From: Petrolisthes cinctipes
Lineage: Eukaryota; Arthropoda; Malacostraca; Decapoda; Porcellanidae
Assembly: GCA_033782935.1 (NCBI GenBank)
Contig: JAWQEG010000286.1
Location: forward strand, 5,283,501-5,347,500
DNA length: 64,000 nucleotides
Reading direction: 5' to 3'
A program made the position numbers and the translations under genes. Shown here in pieces: positions 61,798 to 64,000 of the stretch. Every line of letters begins with the position of its first letter. The first letter of the stretch is position 1. A model generated the notes under the pieces. That model saw only the letters and a program-made list of their open reading frames with translations, made no database searches and was not told the origin of the DNA.

Positions 61798-62613
61798 TTA
61801 ATCCCCTTGGGCGTCACCTAGGTGTGGGTGAGGTAAGGTGAGGTGAGGTGTGTGTGGTGAGGGAAGGGACATTTCTACCAAGGATCTCATTATTGGGTCT
61901 AATTTATACATACCATAACTAAGGTTGAAATTGCGGTATTTTTCAATGCACATTGATTCGATTATCTTACGTTTTCTAAAGTCGTTGCTTTTATACATCA
62001 GATGGCTACCTTGCCAATCAATTCTATGATTGGCATTACAAACATGGTTAAAAATAGCATTGTTTAAATTACACGTCTTAGTGGGATATTTATGTTCCTT
62101 AATTCTAGTTTCTAGGTTTCGGCCAGTCTCTCCTATGTAAACTAGTTCACAATCTTTGCATGGAATTTTATATATCCCTGCTTCTGTCGGGGTTCTAAAT
62201 TTGTTTTTTACTAACTTTGATTTAATAGTTGAGGTGTATTTAGAGGCTATATTTACATCACTTGTGTGACAAATAGACCTCACCATACTCAAATCAGAGA
62301 TGTAAGGCAATGTGAGAAAACGTTTCATTTGTGTGGTGGGGTTTTTTGGAGCATAGTGAGATTGCCTTGCTTTAAGGTAGGCTTTTTTTATGAACCAAGG
62401 GGGGTATTTTAAATTTTGAAAGATTTTCCAAATCAGCTGATTTTCTTCATGTATATGCTCTGGACTGCAAATTCTGAGGGCTCTAAGGAACATGAATGAG
62501 ATGACAGACAATTTTGTGGCCGAATGATGATACGAATAGTAATGAATGAACAAATTACACCGACACCTCCTTCTACCCCATCCCACTGACACCTCCTTCC
62601 CTCCCCCCTCCAC
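61798..62613 (-). pseudogene. Penelope-type RT C-terminus plus GIY-YIG endonuclease
   Basis: A 271-codon open frame. Residues 1-19 come from the inverted 3' repeat and are not native. Residues 20-80 match the conserved C-terminal end of Penelope RT (FLRALRICSPEHIHEEN, KYPPWFIKKA). Residues 146-225 are the GIY-YIG nuclease: GIY 146-148, YIG 159-161, Arg165 and Arg170, and the catalytic Glu219 in IIESMCIEK. Cys152, Cys155, His174 and His190/196 could form the zinc-binding set described for this family. The catalytic RT core (YADD-type) is absent because of 5' truncation, so the copy cannot move by itself. The endonuclease itself has no disruption. Confidence 0.88.
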
Positions 62614-62660
62614 AAACTGTATATAAGTTCATACCTATGTACTATCTATGTCATTCCTTA
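62558..62660 (+). repeat. Inverted repeat of the Penelope-like element, right arm
   Basis: Plus-oriented copy of the element 3' end. One small indel/substitution separates it from the left arm (GGAGGGGGTAGGG against GGAGGGGGGAGGG). Confidence 0.92.
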
Positions 62661-62675
62661 CTTCTCGCTAGACCA

Positions 62676-62703
62676 CTGAAGATGGTGGCAGTGTCCACCG
62701 AAA
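62676..62703 (+). ncRNA. Hammerhead-ribozyme-like core
   Basis: CTGAAGA (62676-62682) is followed by T, then stem GGTGG/CCACC (62684-62688 with 62695-62699) closed by CAGTGT, and directly by GAAA (62700-62703). This is the CUGANGA - stem II - GAAA layout of a hammerhead core. Hammerhead motifs are known in Penelope-like elements. One extra U before stem II departs from the canonical core. A GTC that could supply the cleavage site occurs downstream (CCGTCAAC near 62729-62736), but stems I and III are not resolved. Confidence 0.45.
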
Positions 62704-62794
62704 CTGTTTGGATATATATATTATTTCCGTCAACAAGAGTGGGTTTTATTCACCGTTTATGATCATCACGCCAGTGTGATTTCACCACCATTGT

Positions 62795-63055
62795 TATTAT
62801 TTAGTTTGTCATTATTAAATTTGTCATTATTTAATTTGTCATTATTAAATTTGTCATTATTAAATTTGTCATTATTTAATTGTCAATATATTAAATTTGT
62901 CATTATTGAATTGGTCATAAGTAAATTTGTCATTATTAAATTTGTCATTATTAAATTTATCATTATTAAATTTGTCATTATTAAACTTATCATTATTATA
63001 TTTGTCATTATTAAATTTATCTATATTAAATTTGTCATTATTAAATGTCAATATT
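62795..63055 (-). repeat. 15-bp minisatellite, third block
   Basis: About 260 bp of the same unit in the same orientation as 60406-61679 (TTTGTCATTATTAAA with TTATCATTATTAAA variants). The Penelope-like fragment appears to have inserted within one inverted minisatellite block. Confidence 0.9.
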
Positions 63056-63330
63056 AATGTGTGTGTATGTGAGAGAGACTGTGTGTGTAATATAGGGAGA
63101 GAGAGATTAATGTGTATGTGAGAGAGAGAAAGAGAGAGAGAGACTGTGTGAGAAAGATAGAGAGATTGATGTGTGTATGTGAGAGAGAGACTGTGTGTGA
63201 GAGATAGATAGAGAGAGACTGTGTGTGAGAGATAGATAGAGAGAGAGTGTGTGTGTGAGAGAGAGAAATAAATTGTGTGAGAGAGAAAGATAGATTTCGT
63301 GTGTCTGTGAAAGCGATAGACTGTGTGTGT
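63056..63330. repeat. GA/TG-rich compound microsatellite
   Basis: Imperfect repeats of AGAGAGACTGTGTGTGAGAG with GATAGATAGA runs. Units recur about every 35-40 bp between 63130 and 63260. No ORF. Confidence 0.85.
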
Positions 63331-63434
63331 GTAAAAATATATATGATATTATAAAAAAAATTTGTAAATTAATAAAAATATAAATAAATAAAGATTTAAA
63401 AATAGATTATTATTTGGCCCTCCTTTTCTTCTAT

Positions 63435-63437
<3 letters not shown>

Positions 63438-63482
<45 letters not shown>
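63438..63482. repeat. (TC)n microsatellite
   Basis: About 22 uninterrupted TC units in AT-rich sequence. Confidence 0.95.
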
Positions 63483-63487
<5 letters not shown>

Positions 63488-63536
63488 GCTTAAATAATAA
63501 TGTGTTTAACTTTCCTTAGTAAAAAAGAAATATATA

Positions 63537-63715
63537 AATATTAATTAATTATCCCATGAAATAAATGGGTTTAATATTAATTAATTATCCCATGAAATAA
63601 ATGGGTTTAATATTAATTAATTATCCCATGAAATAAAGGGGTTTAATATTAATTATCCCATGAAATAAATGAGTTTAATATTAATTATCCCATGAAATAA
63701 ATGGGTTTAATATTT
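63537..63715. repeat. 36/32-bp tandem repeat with internal hairpin
   Basis: Five units: three with TTAATTAATTATCCC and two shortened by 4 bp (TTAATTATCCC). Each contains CCCAT GAAATAA ATGGG, a 5-bp stem with a 7-nt loop (one unit has AAGGGG, one ATGAG). The array could form a row of small cruciforms. Function unknown. Confidence 0.9.
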
Positions 63716-64000
63716 ATCAATAATTAATTAAGGTGTAAAGAAATAAAAATAACAATTAATTTGTTGAAAAAATTATCATAAAAAAAAAACGTAATAATAA
63801 AAGAGTCTGCTAAAATTATACCATTTTCTTTGATTAATAAACCTATAGAAATTGGTGTCAATATTGGAACAACTTGATTCCTCCAAACTATTCCAGGCAA
63901 CAGGAGATAGAGAGAATCTTGGTTCAAAATTAATCTTTGAATGGCAGTCCATAAACAGGGGTTACTGAGTTGTGTAACCCTCCCCCCAACCCCCCATTCC
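63716..64000. other. Unassigned AT-rich end of window
   Basis: A 67-codon minus-strand frame (63724-63927) has no domain I recognise and low-complexity composition. I see no repeat or RNA gene, and the window ends in a C-rich patch. Confidence 0.4.

Larger units (their letters stand above)
61680..62794 (-). mobile_element. Penelope-like element fragment with inverted 3' end
   Basis: A minus-strand, 5'-truncated Penelope-like retroelement: the end of the RT and a GIY-YIG endonuclease (61798-~62557), then its 3' UTR. The last 103 bp of the 3' end (61680-61782) recur inverted at 62558-62660, followed by 134 bp more of what appears to be the same end in plus orientation, including a hammerhead-like motif. 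Complex termini with inverted partial copies are known for Penelope-like elements. It is embedded in the 15-bp minisatellite on both sides. Confidence 0.85.

Noticed and set aside
63724..63927. 67-codon minus-strand ORF resembling a membrane protein or mitochondrial insertion
   Set aside because: The hydrophobic residues come from AT-rich codons. I could not match it to any mitochondrial gene or other family.

Overview
This window is eukaryotic, repeat-dominated and contains no convincing host gene. The mix of families fits an arthropod, most likely a decapod crustacean: a large AT-rich satellite, an intact LINE with a 2A motif, a degenerate RTE-like LINE, a Ty3/Gypsy element, a Tc1/mariner foldback, hAT MITEs, a Penelope-like element and long CT/GA microsatellites. 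This assignment is inference from repeat content, not from a marker gene. I saw no bacterial-style operons, ribosome-binding sites, rRNA or tRNA genes.

Layout. (1) 1-20396 and 24228-45640 are one satellite array of ~175-176 bp monomers (roughly 240 copies, about 42 kb), cut off by the left window edge. The monomer is itself a diverged dimer of ~88 bp halves. From ~1 to ~10 kb the array is a four-monomer higher-order repeat (HOR) of 703 bp. Further right the HORs change and include segmental copies 0.7-2.3 kb long; the youngest-looking block lies at ~33.4-39.2 kb. (2) 20397-24227 is a minus-strand, apparently full-length non-LTR retrotransposon inserted cleanly into the array. Its 975-codon ORF is uninterrupted and starts with a hydrophobic leader followed by a 2A-type DIELNPGP motif, then APE endonuclease and reverse transcriptase. 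(3) 45641-47330 holds a retroposon fragment and two non-autonomous hAT elements with perfect 8-bp target duplications, only 10 bp apart. (4) 47331-55553 is a minus-strand Ty3/Gypsy relic whose gag is split by a 4.07-kb Tc1/mariner-derived foldback element with ~1.3-kb inverted arms. That element was in turn hit by a 309-bp SINE-like insert with a 12-bp target duplication. (5) 55554-61679 is a 15-bp minisatellite in one orientation, a dead RTE-like LINE, and the same minisatellite in the opposite orientation, a foldback-like layout. (6) 61680-62794 is a 5'-truncated Penelope-like element with a GIY-YIG endonuclease and a 103-bp inverted copy of its 3' end, next to a hammerhead-ribozyme-like motif. 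(7) 62795-64000 is more minisatellite, GA/TC microsatellites, a 36-bp tandem repeat with an internal hairpin, and unassigned AT-rich sequence.

The order of events can be read from nesting: satellite then LINE; Gypsy then Tc1/mariner foldback then SINE. The only protein-coding gene that looks intact is the LINE ORF. The many 60-217-codon open frames in the satellite are by-products of the repeat and are not annotated as genes.
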